DNA from: Lytechinus pictus
Lineage: Eukaryota; Echinodermata; Echinoidea; Temnopleuroida; Toxopneustidae
Assembly (NCBI RefSeq): GCF_037042905.1
Contig: NC_087252.1
Span: 36,705,556-36,769,555 of the forward strand
DNA: 64,000 nt
Reading direction: 5' to 3'
Both the position numbers and the translations under genes were made by a program. Positions 1 to 10,654 of this stretch are shown here, piece after piece. The notes under the pieces are model-generated. The model saw only the letters and a program-made list of their open reading frames with translations. It was not told the DNA's origin and searched no databases. The stretch's first letter is position 1; every line of letters begins with the position of its first letter.

Positions 1-1
1 C

Positions 2-420
2 TTCAAAATTATTTTACTAATACATCATTCAATTTATTCTCTCTTCCCCACATATCTCAGCAGCTCTATCTCACAATATCAGCCTTCACGTAGTCTTCGC
101 TCATCTGATTCTCTATTGCTCCAGACACCCAGAACAAAACACTCTCTGTTATAGGACCAAATCTATGGAATCAACTGCCTATCCAATTACGCCAAATTTC
201 ATCAACAGAAGCATTCAAGTCCCAATTGAAAACTTATTTAATCTCCCATTAGCAGTTTAATAGTGTGTTTATTCAGGAGAATTCAAATTATATTCTTTTT
301 GTGTTTTCTATTGTGTTTTGTGTTTATTTTCCTTGAAGCGCCATGAGCACCGAAAGGTGGACCTGTGCGCTATATAAGTAGCCACCATTATTATCAATAT
401 TATTATTAAATCCAATTAAA
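2..420 (+). pseudogene. 3' end of a CR1/L2-like non-LTR retrotransposon (ORF2 C-terminus, 3'UTR, ATT tail)
   Basis: The window opens inside the C-terminus of a LINE ORF2. Frame 2 reads ...SRSLRSSDSLLLQTPRTK and hits a stop at about 149-151; the protein continues in frame 1 from 151 as IGPNLWNQLPIQLR, then FKSQLKTYL, ending at TAG 250-252. LRSSDSLLLQ.PRT followed by LWN.LP..LR......FK..LKTYL is the usual end of CR1/L2/Rex1-type ORF2 proteins. The frame change between about 131 and 151 marks a dead copy. The 3'UTR carries the GCGCTATATAAGTA motif and ends in an ATT-rich tail at 386-415, as expected for this clade. The rest of the element lies outside the window. Clade level is inferred from motifs only. 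Confidence 0.82.
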
Positions 421-2286
421 GTCTCCGTGAATAATCCCTCCAAGATCCCGTAAGCCCCCATTACACTTATTAGGAATCAAGCAGAAGCTGGAACGAAAAA
501 AAAATTTCAAAAAAAAAAATCTAGAAATATTTGGATGGAGCTTATGAATTCACCAAACTAGAGTTCTAAATCAGTAAATTGACCAGGTGAATCATCATAC
601 ACTAGTCAAAATGAACCGCAATGGAGTCAGATTGATAATTCGTGCTGCATTCTTGGCCATTCTAGGCGCATGCTGAATATTCTGACTGCATTCTGAGTGC
701 ATTTGAAATATGTTTGTCATTTCTTTTGGCCGTCCCGAAGGTTTTGGTCATATTCAAAATATTCGAGGGGTATTTAAGAACTGTGTTCGAAGCAGATTTA
801 AATGACCAACTGGTGGTTGAACAATAATTCTTTCATTCCGGCCAATCTGCTTGATACGGAATAAGCTTGATGGAGGCTCAATAGAATGTTATACCTTCCA
901 CATTACCATTAATTTATAAAATACAAGATTGGATTAGTCTTACGAAATCGAGAAGAAAAAAGGAATTGGTAATTCCCCGAATACGCAAGTTACTACGTTA
1001 CACAATGGTAATTGTAACATCGACAAGACGGAATTACCAAAAGTAAACGAATACTTTTTTTTTAATTGTAATGGATACATAATAAAATGTGATTTATTGC
1101 ATTAAATCAAATATTTACATTCCATGTAAGATAATACAAAAGCGTGTAGTTGTTATTATTCAAATATCTTCCAAAGCATGAAATACACGTAGACTAAACG
1201 ATCTTTGTCTTTAGATTTGCATTATCTTATTACCAAATCCGAATACAAGTGCTCGCCCTGTTTATTTTTACATTTGAAAAAAAGGTCCAGATAGGGACAC
1301 TATAGACAAGAAACCAAGAAACAATTCCAAAGTTTATTACATGCATAACGGTCGAATAAACCATGCCTGTATACTTTACTTTTTTGCATCTTTGAATATA
1401 ATGATACATTAAACACCTACTGAGAGACTTAATTGTGCCATCCGCAGCCATATTGCTCTGCCCATGGCATTTAAGATGAAACACGAGGATCAGCAACTGA
1501 AAACCTTTAAGACGAATCTGGGCTCTTTCTGGTAAAGCCAGTTGATCTGAGGTTAACAGGAAGCCAATATTTTTGTTGGGACAGCAAAATCGGAAAATAT
1601 GGAGCTTTCTTATAGTAGGTAACACATTATTTAAGGAGGAAAGACATTTGCCAAGCGCAATTCGAGACAAAGAGCAGCAAAAAGGTTTATCGACGAAAAT
1701 TGGTGATTCAAAGCACAATTGTATCCTAGAATCTGGACGAATGACATGTTTCATTTGTTTCGTCAACTCCGAGACTTAGGACGTAACTATTGTTCTGGTT
1801 CACAACTTTTCCGGCAAAGTTCTCCCAGCCATGATTTTGATTAAGTGGGCATTTTTACTCTCTAATGCTAGAGGAACGTGATAAGGGGGGGGGGGAGGAT
1901 AGGGGTAAGGGTTCTGGGGATACTTTTTTTAGATCATCGAATACGCTTTAGAAAAGCGTCATTGTAATCAATAGATATATTTTTTCTTGTTCCCCGTTTG
2001 TGTCTTTGATAAAGAATTGCATTGAATTTTGCACGCTTGATATGTCCCATTATCTGTCATTTGCGCTTTGTTGGAAGCGATTTCATGCCAGATATATTTT
2101 TTTTTCCCACACAATTTTTTTTTTCAGACAACAATGCCGTGCTCCAGTTATAATGTTCTATTTTTATTTGTATAAGCCATTCAATAAGAGCAGCGCTTTT
2201 GAATGCAATATTCTCAGTAGAGAATTGAGGAACTTCATGATTATCATAGGGAAGACCTTCGCACTGATAACGCAAATGTAATTGTC
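421..2286. other. Unassigned stretch, no supported gene
   Basis: AT-rich intergenic DNA. A short inverted repeat (GGAATTACCAA and its complement) sits near 965-1040. A 178-codon minus-strand open frame (1230-1766) has no recognisable domain or splice context and is not called. A G-rich tract at 1885-1919 is listed separately. Confidence 0.5.
1885..1919 (+). other. Potential G-quadruplex
   Basis: The plus strand has a G10 run followed by AGGATAGGGG, TAAGGG and TTCTGGGG. These are four G-runs of three or more separated by loops of seven bases or fewer, so the tract fits the standard G4 pattern. No gene start is evident next to it. Confidence 0.6.
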
Positions 2287-2289
2287 TAA

Positions 2290-2809
2290 GGGCCTTTTCA
2301 CACGCGAATTTCGAATCATCATTGTAACGATGACTGCTATTGTTAATCGTGACTTTGATTAGCGTTTGTGATTCTAACCATGCTCCAGTTTGGTTTCACA
2401 CGTGCTAAATATTCGTCAGTAGCCTTATTTTACACTGGAATCATCATCATTCAAATTACGATTTATTTACCGTGTGAAAGGGAGGATAGACGTGCTTTAA
2501 ATGCCAATTTTAAGTGTAAATAATACGTATTCTCTACGAATCAGCGGCACATTACCACGTAATATATCACCAGAGTAGATTTTTATCTGATATCTTAATG
2601 AAACAATCCGCCCTTTCACCCGGTACACAAAACATGCAAAATGGTAATTTGAATGAGGCTTCCAGTGAAAAATAAGGCTAATGACGAACATTTAGCACGT
2701 GTGAAACAAAACGAGAACATGATTAGAATCACGAACGCTAATCACAGTCACGATTACAATAGCAATCATCACTACAATAATGATTCAAGATTCTCGTGTG
2801 AAAAGGCCA
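2290..2809. mobile_element. Non-autonomous DNA transposon with ~190 bp TIRs (PIF/Harbinger-like)
   Basis: The ends are long inverted repeats. The left arm starts GGGCCTTTTCACACG (2290) and the right arm ends CGTGTGAAAAGGCCA (2809). The arms align over about 190 bp, through TTTCACACGTGCTAAAT, to a unique core of roughly 130 bp (about 2480-2610). TAA stands at 2287-2289 and again at 2810-2812. A 3 bp TAA duplication with GG-starting termini fits PIF/Harbinger-type MITEs. There is no transposase, and short open frames across the arms are arm sequence, not genes. Boundaries are seen directly; the superfamily is inferred. Confidence 0.8.
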
Positions 2810-3017
2810 TAAAAAGAAACACACAAAACCATGCGCTAATAAAGAAACGTGCATAACTCAGTAAAATTTGAATGATGATGTTAAAAAGATTATGTCATGT
2901 TGAAACTCAAGCAAGTCACTCTGGAAAAAGTCGAAATTTCAAATTGTTATGCTTTATACATTGATGTCCCTTCTGAAATCTGAAGTCTCTATTTTTCTGA
3001 ATGCATGGGAATTAAGT

Positions 3018-4193
3018 GCTGGTAGCTGAGCTCAAATGATGATATTTATTACATGGACAGTAAATGATTGGAATAAATATATCCATGCATGTATAGGATA
3101 GCATGGGTGTTATCAAACTTTTCTAGCCTTGAGAGAGACAACGTTTTGTCTTAAAGTCATTTTTATCCTTGTGATGCTTAGGGAACTTAGAAAAAAATAT
3201 ATATCACTTTGATTGTGTACTTCACATATCATTGCTGGTAATAAACCTTTTTTTGTTCAATTACAAAGTTGTCGAAGGGGATCATGCACAAAATCAATTA
3301 GGCACCTGTGAATCTCAGTAGGCCAATCATGGGTAGGCCTACTTGACCGAGATTTTAATACCACTCAATTTGGTACGCCCTTCTAACGCATAAATGCAGT
3401 TCTATGAAAACCTCTCTTATAGACATCACTATAAAAATGAGAATAGAGGTTGCCATGTGTATGCAGAATAAGGCAAAGTCTAAAAAAAATCATGTTTGAG
3501 AACAACGGTCATTCCGTTTATTAATGCAAATAATGATAACCCGTCTGCCCTCTGTGATATGAATCATAATTGGTAGCGCGTCGTCATTCGTGTTATTGAC
3601 GGTTGCTAATCAAGTACACAATTGTTATGTGAAAACCGATTTGGGGATTTCCAAATGTGTGTAGGCTCTTCCATAATTGATCATTTCTTACTTACAGTTC
3701 CTTCAATAGAGCAAAAGTTGACTGGAAACCCATAGGGCCTAATATACGATATGAGCTTTTATCAATAGACCAGGTCTGATCTTTGCCATAGAGAATTGAG
3801 TTTGATATAAAGATTCGTTGATGGTTACAGAGCCAAGAAATATTTACGAATGTTTGTCTAAATCAAATCATGTTTGTTTGTTGTTACTCGGCGTACTTTG
3901 GGAGAATGTGAGATGAGCACAATCAGCTGATCAGTGTACCTACTTCACTTGGCACGTGCAATTGTGAACCAGCCACAGCGAAGGACTGGGATTTACTTCA
4001 CTCTTCAGCATTTCAACCAGAAAATCATGTCTAGTATCACCAGTAAGTACAATTCAGAAGAATATTGCATTTGTGTTTGGTTATGCGCCATTGAAACTTT
4101 TAATGTATATTATTGATAAATTCATACTGCTCATTGTACATGGTGTATGTGTTAATGTCGAGAGGTGTTGTTTGCATGCGCGTTCGTTTCATG
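3018..4193 (+). repeat. Dispersed 1.2 kb repeat, copy 1
   Basis: This block is repeated at 13254-14410 in the same orientation, about 10.2 kb away. Both copies start GCTGGTAGCTGAGCTCAAAT and end near CGTTCGTTTCATG. Differences are scattered substitutions and small indels. No coding motif is recognised, and the family is unknown to me. Copy 1 ends directly at a poly-G run (4196-4210). Confidence 0.85.
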
Positions 4194-4210
4194 CCGGGGG
4201 GGGGGGGGGG

Positions 4211-4762
4211 CACTTCCATTGACGATCACTCTTATGTCCGAGTGTCATGAATCAGATCCATAAACTTTCAAAGTTCATTGATCTATAAACTTTGAAAGTC
4301 ATGACAGCAATCTAATAATTACCTCTGAAATGGCTAAAGTTCAATGACCTTTGACCTGAAACTCACGTGAGATGTTCAGTGATAATTGGATACTTGATTA
4401 CTACTATGTCCAAGTTTTATGAACTAGTTCCATACACTTTCAGAGTTATGATGGTTATTCAACAATACCCCCAACATGGCCAAAGTTCATTGACCTTTGA
4501 CCTTGGTCATGTGTCCTGAAATTCGCACAGGATGTTCAATGACACTCGATCACTCTTATGTCCAAGTGTCAGGAATCAGATCCATATTACATTCAAAGTT
4601 ATGATGGCAATTCAACAGATACCCAAAACTTGGCCAAGTTAATTGACCCTAAATTACCTTTGACCTTGGTCATGTGACTTAAACTCAGGCAGAATATTCA
4701 ATGATACTTGATTAATCTTATATCCAAGTTTCCTGAACACTTTCTAAGTTACACTGTCATTT
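4211..4762 (+). repeat. ~145 bp tandem units of a Helentron-like element (truncated copy)
   Basis: Degenerate head-to-tail units of about 140-150 bp are built from CTCTTATGTCCAAGTTTCATG, ACTTTCAAAGTTATGATGG, CCCCAACATGGCCAAAGTTC and ATTGACCTTTGACCTTGATC. The same units lie inside the complete copies at 7676-8383 and 48425-49372, so this is the internal array of a truncated copy. Two units carry the perfect 13-mer TGACCTTTGACCT (4345-4357 and 4491-4503). Confidence 0.8.
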
Positions 4763-4799
4763 AAACAAGAAGAATGCCTCTGGTGGTCTCAGGCGGCGC

Positions 4800-5345
4800 A
4801 GTGAACCATCCCTGGTGAGCTCTGTTTTTAACAACACAAGTTATTTACCCTTGAGCAATGACACTTTCTACATGATTAGCCAACGAATTCAGCTTAACAA
4901 GTGGAACGCCTCTAGCTGTCTCGCCTGCATTACGCGATTCAATATAGCAGCAGTGCTCACTTTAAAACAGCGTTTGAATAATTATTCACAAAAGAAATTA
5001 TTCATATGTCTATTGACCCAACATGACCTTTGACAATGATCATATAAGACGTGTGCAAAACAATCACTTATAATTGATGACACTTTCTACATGTACATGA
5101 TTAGCCAATGAATTCAGCTTAACTAGTGGAACGCATTTGGCTGTCTCGCCTGCATTACGCGATTCAATATAGCAGCAGTGCTCACTTTGAAATCAGCTAT
5201 TGAATAATTATTCACAAAAGAAATTATTCAAACATGTATGTCCATTGACCCAACATGACCTTTGACAATGATCATATAAGACGTGTGCAAAACAATCACT
5301 TATAATTGATTACCTGTTATCTATGTTGCATGAACTACATATTTT
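4800..5345 (+). repeat. Two tandem 5'-end modules of a variant Helentron-like element
   Basis: A ~220-230 bp module is present twice in a row (about 4857-5077 and 5078-5310). It runs from ATGACACTTTCTACATG through GCCTGCATTACGCGATTC and ATAGCAGCAGTGCTCAC to CAAAACAATCACTTATAATTG. A third, nearly identical copy is at about 7420-7645. The module resembles the 5' end of the full elements (CACCTGCATCACGCGATTC, AGCAGCAGTGCTGAC) but has its own downstream part, so it is a related subfamily. Confidence 0.75.
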
Positions 5346-5805
5346 AATCAAACAAGTGGAATGCCACTGGCGGTCTCACCTGCATCACGCGATTCAATAT
5401 AGCAGCAGTGCTGACTTTGAAAACTACTATAAAATAATTATTCAAAAAACACCATTCATATATAATGATACAATACTACGTTCATTGACATTTGACCTTG
5501 ATCATGTGACCTAAAACTTATCAGTGATACTTGATTACCCCTATATCTACATTTTATACACTTTATCTATAAACGTTGAAAGGTCATGTGACATGAAACT
5601 CACACAAGATGGTCAGTAATACTTGGTTTCTCTTATGTACAAGTTTCATGAATCAGATCAATAAACTTCCAGTTATGATGGTAATAAAACAGATACCCCC
5701 ACATGGCCGAAGTTCATTGACCTTTGACCTTGATCATGTGACCTGAAATTCGCACAGGATGTGTAATGGTACTAGATTACTCTTATGTACAAGTTTCATG
5801 ATGTA
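5346..5805 (+). mobile_element. Helentron-like element, 3'-truncated copy
   Basis: It begins ATCAAACAAGTGGAATGCC, with the inner inverted-repeat motif GTCTCACCTGCATCACGCG, and continues through GCAGCAGTGCTGAC into ~145 bp internal units, one with TGACCTTTGACCT at 5718-5730. It stops near 5805 without the 3' hairpin end seen at 8300-8383, where it abuts the region of the minus-strand exon. Confidence 0.75.
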
Positions 5806-5849
5806 CAGCAGTCAGAATCCAAGAATGAAACCATTTACGCATAACATAC

Positions 5850-6036
5850 CTAGGTTTGTTGAGAGCCATTAATTGGCTATCAAATGCTGTTTCTATTATG
5901 TTTTCCAGCTCATCCTCTGCTGCATGCCTGTTGAGTTGCACCAAGCAACAGGCCTTCCCATTATTCAGGGCCTGTATTTTGCTTGGGCTCGTCAATGCCC
6001 CAAAGTCCAGGAGGACAATGTCCTTGTAGAAAACTC
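5850..6036 (-). CDS. Internal exon of an unidentified gene
   Basis: A 187 nt exon on the minus strand is bounded by a polypyrimidine tract with acceptor TTTTTTGCAG (intron side, 6037 upward) and by the consensus donor CCTAG/GTATGTT (intron from 5849). It translates as (g)VFYKDIVLLDFGALTSPS..., then KIQALNNGKACCLVQLNR, then HAAEDELENIIETAFDSQLM, ending ALNKP. It enters in phase 1 and leaves in phase 2. Composition (acidic ELENIIE helix, hydrophobic DIVLLDFG strand) is unlike the low-complexity open frames around it. I do not recognise the family, and no partner exon was found within 2 kb on either side. It may belong to a host gene with long introns or to a captured gene fragment among the repeats. 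The splice sites are seen; that it is expressed is inference. Confidence 0.55.
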
Positions 6037-6109
6037 CTGCAAAAAAGGAGAAAAACATTTTTCAACAAAGAAATTACCTTTCATGCCTCAACTCAAATTG
6101 TAGATTCTT

Positions 6110-6367
6110 CACTGAATTTCAGTTTATATGAACGATAGAATTGTTATTTTAGTTTGCAATAGCTTTTTATTCCCCAATGATCGAAGTTAGGAGAACATTT
6201 ATACACACTATGATAGTAGGGGTATATATTTTCTGAAAAAAGGAATTTGCAAATATGCACCAGGAAGTAGCTTTATGTGTACGGAATAAGTGTTTTATTG
6301 TCTTGACTAGAAAAGTAATATTTATGTTCTAAATCTCATTTTATGATCACAATAATTCTGATGGCCC
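6110..6367. other. Unassigned stretch
   Basis: AT-rich DNA between the minus-strand exon and the MITE at 6368. No motif was recognised, and no second exon of the neighbouring gene was seen. Confidence 0.4.
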
Positions 6368-6920
6368 CCTATGATCCGCCCCAGAAAATTGTTGATTTCA
6401 ATCGATAGAGAAAAACACACAAACATAATGCTGCAAATTTCATCAAAATCGGATGTAAAATAAAAAAGTTATGACATTTTTAACTTTCGCTTATTTTTCA
6501 CAAAACAGTTAAATGCAGAACTCAGCGATATGCAAATGAGAGTCGATGATGTCCATCACTCACTATTTCTTTTGTTTTTTATTGTTTGAATAATACAATA
6601 TTTCCATTTTTACAGAATTAACATTAAGGACCAACTTGACTTAACCATAAACTGTTAACATAATGGTAATTCCACATGTTCAGTGAGAAACAAAACTTTG
6701 TTTCACTTGACAAGGAGGAGAAAATTAGAATATTTCATATTTCATATAATACAAAAAAAATAGTGAGTGGGTGACATAATCAGTCTGCCAATTTGCATAC
6801 CGACCATAACTTTAACTTTCTTATTTTACATCCAGTTTTGATGAAATTGTTGGTGTTTTGCGTGTTGGACTTTTCTCCTTTTTTTTTCAATCAACTTTTT
6901 GTTGGGGTGGACTTGTCCTT
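6368..6920. mobile_element. Palindromic TTAA-type MITE (GACAAGTCCACC family), degenerate copy
   Basis: Subterminal palindromic arms are recognisable: ATCAAAATCGGATGTAAAAT / TTATGACATTTTT on the left, and ACTTTCTTATTTTACATCC on the right, with TCACTCACTATTTCTTTTGT facing AAAAAAAATAGTGAGTGGG across the centre. The right end reads GGGGTGGACTTGTCCT before TTAA. The left end is degraded. It belongs to the same family as 35693-36271 and 53957-54565. Confidence 0.75.
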
Positions 6921-7058
6921 TAATAATCATATTTCTGTACACTACATTGAGGGTCACGTTTATGGTCATTAATTTTGACAATTTTTAAAATATATATTTA
7001 CATGATTTGTTTATATTGTTTTTGTTTTACATGAAATAACATTTTTGTTTTACATGAA

Positions 7059-7264
7059 ATGACATTGCCAAACTTATTTTTCAATCAATTAACAGTAAAT
7101 AGGAATGTACTAGCTTTAATTTGATACGAAATATGTGTTTACAATGCAAGTTTTCACTATAAATGACATTGCCAAACTTATTTTTCAATCAATGAACAGT
7201 AAATAGGAATGTACTGGTTTTAATTTGATATGAAATATGTGTTTAAAATGCAAGTTTTCACTAA
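7059..7264 (+). repeat. Tandem duplication, 104 bp x 2
   Basis: ATGACATTGCCAAACTTATT...GCAAGTTTTCACTA occurs at 7059-7162 and again at 7163-7264 with only a few substitutions. Confidence 0.85.
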
Positions 7265-7327
7265 AATATTGTATTTTTTCCCAAAATAGCAGCACAGAAT
7301 ATTGAAAATCCCATTATTTAACTTTGT

Positions 7328-7675
7328 ACAGGTGGCACCACTCCAGGCGGCACAGTTCCCTGCAGCTGGGCCATCCCTAGTGAGCTCTGTTTTTAACAAC
7401 ACAAATGATTTACCCTTGAGCAATGACACTTTCTACATGATTAGCCAACGAATTCAGCTTAACAAGTGGAACGCCTCTAGCTGTCTCGCCTGCATTACGC
7501 GATTCAATATAGCAGCAGTGCTCACTTTAAAACAGCGTTTGAATAATTATTCACAAAAGAAATTATTCATATGTCCATTGACCCAACATGACCTTTGACA
7601 ATGATCATATAAGACGTGTGCAAAACAATCACTTATAATTGATTACCTGTTATCTATGTTGCATGAACTACATAT
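7328..7675 (+). repeat. Helentron-like 5' module, third copy
   Basis: Near-identical to 4780-5070 from CATCCCTAGTGAGCTCTG through CTTATAATTGATTACC. It also shares the TATCTATGTTGCATGAACTA lead-in found just before the element at 5346. So the duplicated block includes sequence upstream of the element start as well as the element itself. Confidence 0.75.
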
Positions 7676-8383
7676 TTAGATCAAGCAAGTGGAATGCCTC
7701 TGGCGGTCTCACCTGCATCACGCTTTTCAATATAGCAGCAGTGCTGACTTTGAAAACTACTATAAAATAATCATTCACAAAAAACACCATTCATGTAATG
7801 ATACAATACTACGTTTATTGACATTTGACCTTGATCATGTGACCTAAAACTTGATTACCCCTATATCCACATTTTAAACACTACAGTTTATCTTAAACTT
7901 TGAAAGTTATGATGGTAATTTAAAAAAATACCCCCATTATGGCCAAACGTCATGTGACCTGAAATACAAACAGGATTTTCAGGGATACTTTACTACTCTT
8001 ATATCCAAGTTTTATGAAAGGACCAATATACTTTCAAAGTTATGATGGTATTTCAGGGATACTTTACTACTCTTATATCCAAGTTTTATGAAAGGACCAA
8101 TATACTTTCAAAGTTATGATGGTATTTCAACAAATACCCCCAATTTTGCCAATGTTCATTGACCCTAAATGACCCTTGACCCTTGACCTTGTGACATAAA
8201 ACTCAGGCAGGATGTTCAGTAATACTTGATTAACCTTATGGCCAAGTTTCATGAATTAGGTCCATATACTTTCTAAGCTATGCTGTCATTTCAAAAACTT
8301 AACCTTCGGTTAAGATTTGGTGTTGACGCCGCCGCCGCCGCAAAAGCGGCGCCTATAGTCTCACTCTACTATGCAGGTGAGAC
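7676..8383 (+). mobile_element. Complete Helentron-like non-autonomous element with internal tandem repeats and 3' hairpin
   Basis: The left end is ATCAAGCAAGTGGAATGCC followed by GTCTCACCTGCAT. The internal part is degenerate ~145 bp tandem units. The right end has a hairpin (GCCGC CAAAA GCGGC, about 8331-8351) followed by CTATGCAGGTGAGAC (to 8383). GTCTCACCTGCAT and ATGCAGGTGAGAC are exact complements, but the left copy sits ~30 bp in from the apparent 5' end while the right one is terminal. Asymmetric inverted repeats plus a 3' subterminal hairpin and internal minisatellite are reported for Helentron-associated elements and pearl-type elements of marine invertebrates. No rep/helicase is present. 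Structure is seen; the class is inferred. Confidence 0.7.
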
Positions 8384-8429
8384 AAAAAAACTGCCTTTTT
8401 AATAACTTAGAGCAGAAAGTATGATTTAG

Positions 8430-8600
8430 GCATTAATTAGCAGCAAACATGCCTGCATTGCAATTCAATATAGAAGCAGTAAAACTTTGGAAACAACTAT
8501 AAATGTAATTCACAAAAAAACACCATTCATATGATATAATACTATGTTCATTAAACATAAATGGCATTTTACTTTGATCACGTGACCTACGGCTAAAAAG
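8430..8600 (+). repeat. Degenerate Helentron-like 5' end
   Basis: CATGCCTGCATTGCAATTC, ATATAGAAGCAGTAAAAC and TTTGATCACGTGACCTA match the first ~170 bp of the element at 7676 with many substitutions. It lies only ~50 bp after that element's 3' end, so the two are arranged head to tail. Confidence 0.55.
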
Positions 8601-10017
8601 TAAAGCAGAGGTTAATTCATCAATTTCATTTTCGGCCGTTGCCATTGCTAAGGAGTAATAGATGAACAGAAAATTATTTTTCAAGCTTTGAATTATTAAT
8701 TTTCGACATATTCAAAATCACCAAGATATATGTGCATGCAGTTCCACTTGGTCTGTTGCCATGGTAACAGCTTGTTTTGCCATATATAAGTTACTAAAAT
8801 TGATTAAAACCCATTGTAGGATCGGATTTATTTTTAATTTTCCCTAATTTTCAAGTCCTAAATAAAGATGTTATTTGGTTGCCATGGCAATGGCTTAAAA
8901 TGACACATACGTAATTAATAACATCTAGATGTTGATAGTAATTACATATCCAAAGTTAATAACATCTAAATGCATAATATATACCCGGTAGACTTTAACT
9001 CTCTAAAATAACCGCCCCCTCCAAAATTAATTCCTGGCTACGTGGTTGTTTTTTCCCAAGAAAAGTAGATCTACCAGCTTTGCATGTCACTTTAATAAAA
9101 TACTGTATAGCTGACTCATTTACATCTAGTAGGGCCCCTACTGGATTATAACTTATAGTTATAGAGTCTAAATCTAAGCCTGCGCTGAGACCTAATGTTA
9201 GATCTTAGGCTAGGACCTAACTCTTTAGTCTTAGACCACTCATTCTATGAACAAGATTATGAGTTCTCTGTTACTCCTCCCTCATCATCATCATCATCAT
9301 CATCCGTTCAAGTAGAGTCCACCAGGGTGGTGTATCATCGTACTTGTAGAATTGTGCAGGAGTTATGTACAGTGTGGTAAAATAAGGTTGGCAATGTTCG
9401 GCTTATTTTCTCTTTTTCTTTGGGACAAATGCTTGATTTTTTGACACTGTCGGGTTCCATCACAGCTATTCATCATATAATTTGGCTCTTAAGTAAAATT
9501 TAAAATATTTTTCTTAATTAAAAATAGAGATTGAAAACTACAATTGTCTTGCCATATCACTTTCCACCAAAAGAGGGCGTACACAAAAGTATGCCAAAAA
9601 TTCAAGTTTTCAAGCACTCTGGGCCCAAGTTATTAATGAAAAATATATTGAAACTGTATGGAAATTAGTAATTTTGGTCACAAAAGTGATATTTTAATGA
9701 TTTTTTTTTAATTGTGTGCTGTGTACAGCATTGGCATACCATAGTCCTACTCCTACCTGTAGATTCCCCACAGGCAGGATGGTAATGAACCCTTGGGTGG
9801 TCTTAGACAGGGGCCAATTGCACGAAATTTAGGGTCTTTGCAAGAACCGTCTTTCGTGTCACCCATTTATTATGATGCGCCATGTCATGCATGTGAAACG
9901 CATTTTAAATAAATTACCTGCAAACATATTTTATTCATCCGTTAACAGTTAAGTAACAAAATCTTTGTTAATCGCTAGAGGGTATTCATTTGTCTCGCAA
10001 TCTACTATGGTCAACAA
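8601..10017. other. Unassigned stretch with a short TCA microsatellite
   Basis: No supported gene. A (TCA)n/(ATC)n run is at about 9281-9303. The rest is AT-rich unique-looking DNA. Confidence 0.45.
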
Positions 10018-10110
10018 GGAAATTCGTGATCACTCTCGCAAAAAGTGTTCACCGGCTTTCTAGGAAATTCGTGATCACTCTCGCAAAAAGTGTTCACTAG
10101 CTTACAAGTT
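10018..10110 (+). repeat. 45 bp tandem duplication
   Basis: GGAAATTCGTGATCACTC with TCGCAAAAAGTGTTCAC occurs at about 10018-10062 and 10063-10107; the two units differ only at their ends. Confidence 0.85.
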
Positions 10111-10149
10111 CACGAGCTTTCGAGTGCCGCTGCAACTCTTTATCAAGTG

Positions 10150-10460
10150 ACGAAACTTATCTGAAAACGTACTCTATTTATACTAATCTCCAGGACCGTA
10201 CGCACGAACGCGAGAACAATAGGTGGGCATTGATCCGTTGCGTCGGTATGCGGTGCGGCCGGTAATCCGTATATGCAAATAAGCCGGGGGTATATGCAAA
10301 TACGCCGTGGGTCGGCAATATGCAAATTAGACAAAGTTGGCGGGCTCGCTAGTTTCCCGTGGGCGGGGGCTGACTAGCTGAGCGGTCCCTCGTTCGGGGC
10401 CGGGAACGATCGGGTCGGCGTGCACTGCTTGTTCGACAGCGCCCCGTACGGCCGAACAAA
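10150..10460. promoter_or_regulatory. GC-rich island with three ATGCAAAT octamers
   Basis: About 300 bp of distinctly GC- and CpG-rich DNA (CGTACGCACGAACGCG, GTGCGGCCGG, GTTCGGGGCCGGGAACG) stands in AT-rich surroundings. It holds three perfect POU-factor octamers in the same orientation at 10273-10280, 10294-10301 and 10320-10327. A TATTTATA string lies at about 10169-10176. This is promoter- or enhancer-like composition, but no adjacent gene is recognised, so function is inference. Confidence 0.35.
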
Positions 10461-10654
10461 AAGAGGAACGTATTTTGTCAATTGAGTGAAATGAATTTTG
10501 CAACAAGAGTGAAATGTAATACGAAGCGAGAGAGGAATGGATTTTCACGTGCAGTAAGGCACGCCATGTGCCGTATGTGTTATCCAACGAATGCGAAATG
10601 ATTTGTTTTCTCTCACAATTAAAATGTAACGGGTGAAATTATTTTGTCGAAAAG

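Noticed and set aside
1230-1766. 178-codon minus-strand open frame
   Set aside because: Longest frame in the first 10 kb, but no domain, signal or splice context was recognised and an overlapping plus-strand frame looks equally plausible; treated as chance.
4815-5033. 72-codon frame (SSCLACITRFNIAAVLTLKQ) repeated at 7302-7598
   Set aside because: The repetition reflects the duplicated element 5' module, not a conserved protein; the same DNA occurs in non-open copies.
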